Source: Adineta steineri (Eukaryota > Rotifera > Eurotatoria > Adinetida > Adinetidae). From it: a DNA stretch of 64,000 nt. A model generated the notes under the pieces. That model worked only from the letters and a program-made list of their open reading frames with translations, made no database searches and had not been told where the DNA came from. Below are positions 62,510 through 64,000 of the stretch, piece by piece; the first letter of the stretch is position 1, and each line of letters opens with the position of its first letter. Made by a program: the position numbers and the translations under genes. The stretch is taken from positions 569,253 to 633,252 of the forward strand of contig CAJNOI010000004.1 in NCBI GenBank assembly GCA_905250115.1, in the 5' to 3' direction.

Positions 62510-63180
62510 TTAATTCTTCAATGTCTTTAATTGGGTATCTGGTTTAGCATTTTCAAGTTCAGTTAGTTTTCCGATGAGCATTTCCAATATATTTGTGTAC
62601 TGGTAATGTGCTGAAAATTCAAAATTTCGACATTCGTTCAAAAAATCTTTTTGTTGATCAACTGTATCAACATTTTGATGAGCATAGATATTTCGATCAG
62701 ATGCAATTTTACGAAGATCCAATAATTCAATATTTAAATTGAATATCTTCTTAAGTTCTTGTTCGATTGGTTGTGTTAAACTAATAACATACCGATGATT
62801 TTGAATTTGGTCATTGTATATCGGTGTCGGTACAGTTTTTTTTTCGAGATTCAATAACACCATCACATCCTGCTCTCTTTTTGCCCATTCAGCTATAACA
62901 ATTTAAAAAAATTTTAAATCTGTACAAATTTTTATATATTACTTGTAAATTTTCTCCAGTTGTTATATTGAGTGTTCTTTAATACCACCTCAACAAAGTA
63001 AAATCTACTTAGACGAACAAGTTCATACGCTTTAATTCTACTTGCATTTAATTCTTTATCTATTTCTAGATCCGAAACATGTTTAATTAAAAGATGCAAC
63101 TGTTCCGCTTGACCCTGTAAATTTGCTTGTAATTTATCAATTGTTAAAGTTATGTCACCAAAAATTTTGTTAAAATTCAT
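62510..63180 (-). CDS. unknown 206-residue helical protein
   Basis: Two exons, 63180-62943 and 62892-62510, with a 50-bp GT..AG intron and matching phase (T|EWAKREQDV at the junction). The predicted protein is largely alpha-helical: an N-terminal stretch with heptad-like hydrophobics (LTIDKLQANLQGQAEQLHLL, VSDLEIDKELNASRI) and a C-terminal region (IEQELKKIFNLNIELLDLRK, AHQNVDTVDQQKDFL). No signal peptide, membrane segment or known domain is recognised. Composition is less AT-biased than the surrounding DNA, which supports coding. The neighbouring repeats downstream in coordinate (63.3-63.6 kb) lie in its upstream region. Confidence 0.7.
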
Positions 63181-64000
63181 TTTTGTCTTCCATATTAATG
63201 TTTAATTCCCTTTTCTGAAAGAAAGGGTTATAGGCTCGTTAAATAGGGTCATGAAAATGCTTAAAGTTTGTTTGCATTATCCAAGCAGATTGCAGCAAAG
63301 TATATTACAGCAAATTCTATATATTTTATTTTAAAAAACATCAAGAATACCGTTATCGAAGTCGAGGAACTCGAATCTGGTGTCAGTTTTTGAAAATTTT
63401 TTTAAGTACCAATTTTTTTAAACAGAGGACCCTTTTTTTACAAAAAAACTTTTTTTTTATAATGTTTGATCAAAGGTAATCGGGGTCGGGGAATCAGAAT
63501 CTGAGGTCAAATTTTTAAAATTTTTTGTCCCTCATTTTTTTACTCAAAGAATAGGTTTTTTAGGAAATTGTTTTGTTGGACCCGGTAGGTGTGGCTATTC
63601 AGTTGTTAAACATGTGTTCAAAAACTATTTCTAGCAGATTCAGAAAAATCGGGTTCAAACGGGACCAGGATGGGTACCGCTTTTAATACGCGAGAACGAG
63701 ATCGAAATGAATAAACCCTATCCCGCCGGGCCCTAGTTGATAACTTTAATCGGATTTTTCGGTAAAATTGAAACAAATAAGTTCAAAAAAAGAACAGTTG
63801 TTTGAAATCCTACCGTTAAATGGTCGTAGATTTTAACTGTATAATAATATTCAAAGTAGATGAAGATCTTTGCTATGATACAATTTAATGTACTCTATTC
63901 GTAACAGCTTACAACTTACTTCTTCTTCCCGTAGTTTCTTCTTCCCGTAGTTTCTTCTTGAGAATCATAGTATCAAATACCCAGTATCTTTCTAAGAGAA
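63181..64000. repeat. degenerate repeats at window end
   Basis: Two related blocks share the order GTCG(A/G)GGAA, GAATCTG, GTCA and a poly-T-rich tail: about 63357-63440 and about 63479-63560. They look like diverged copies of one short repeat. Near 63919-63961 there is a short tandem repeat of a 16-nt unit (TTCTTCTTCCCGTAGT, two copies and a partial third). A GC-richer patch occurs at about 63715-63740. No gene is supported here. Confidence 0.5.

Noticed and set aside
1-64000. CRISPR arrays, operons, phage or bacterial features
   Set aside because: Introns, a Pol III tRNA and animal gene families show eukaryotic nuclear DNA; the only regular repeat array is the LRR exon series.

Overview
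The window is eukaryotic nuclear DNA from a small-intron, very AT-rich animal. The gene set is metazoan: muscle-type myosin heavy chain, ZSWIM2, VIRMA, NXF1, CTDNEP1 and a CCDC50-like protein. Most introns are about 50-70 bp with GT..AG ends. Together with an F-box/leucine-rich-repeat gene and an intronless GH116-like glycosidase, this points to a rotifer, most likely a bdelloid of the Rotaria/Adineta kind. That assignment is inference; no marker gene proves it.

Layout: 1-2.8 kb holds no gene but has an imperfect inverted repeat. 2.8-7.8 kb holds a RanBP2-type zinc-finger protein (-), a Rho-family GTPase (-), the nuclear-envelope phosphatase CTDNEP1/Dullard (+) and a CCDC50-like coiled-coil protein (+). 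9.9-12.9 kb is one intronless, secreted GH116/DUF608-like glycosidase (+). 14.3-14.9 kb is a low-complexity unknown protein (-). 16.6-19.1 kb is ZSWIM2 (+), an E3 ligase with SWIM, RING, ZZ and RING domains. 19.4-19.9 kb is a small secreted DUF6973-like protein (-). 20.3-29.8 kb is VIRMA/virilizer (-), the scaffold of the m6A writer complex. A tRNA-Thr(UGU) lies at 31.16 kb (+).

32.5-35.4 kb is an F-box + LRR gene (-) whose LRRs are ten 84-nt exons in a tandem exon+intron array with a period of about 141 bp. An 881-bp non-autonomous DNA transposon (35.5-36.4 kb) sits 88 bp upstream of its start codon. 36.9-45.9 kb is a muscle-type myosin heavy chain (-) with an apparent 7-nt microexon. 48.5-49.4 kb is an RNF4-like SUMO-targeted ubiquitin ligase (-), divergent from NXF1 (+, 49.9-53.7 kb). 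57.3-61.0 kb is a 13-finger C2H2 protein (+). 62.5-63.2 kb is an unknown 206-residue protein (-). The last 0.8 kb contains degenerate repeats.

There is no operon-like organisation. The genes are mostly independent housekeeping or regulatory loci. VIRMA (m6A writing) and NXF1 (mRNA export) act in the same mRNA pathway, but their proximity here looks coincidental. The features most worth following are the LRR exon array with its adjoining transposon, the myosin microexon, the intronless secreted glycosidase, and a cryptic multi-exon candidate near 48 kb.
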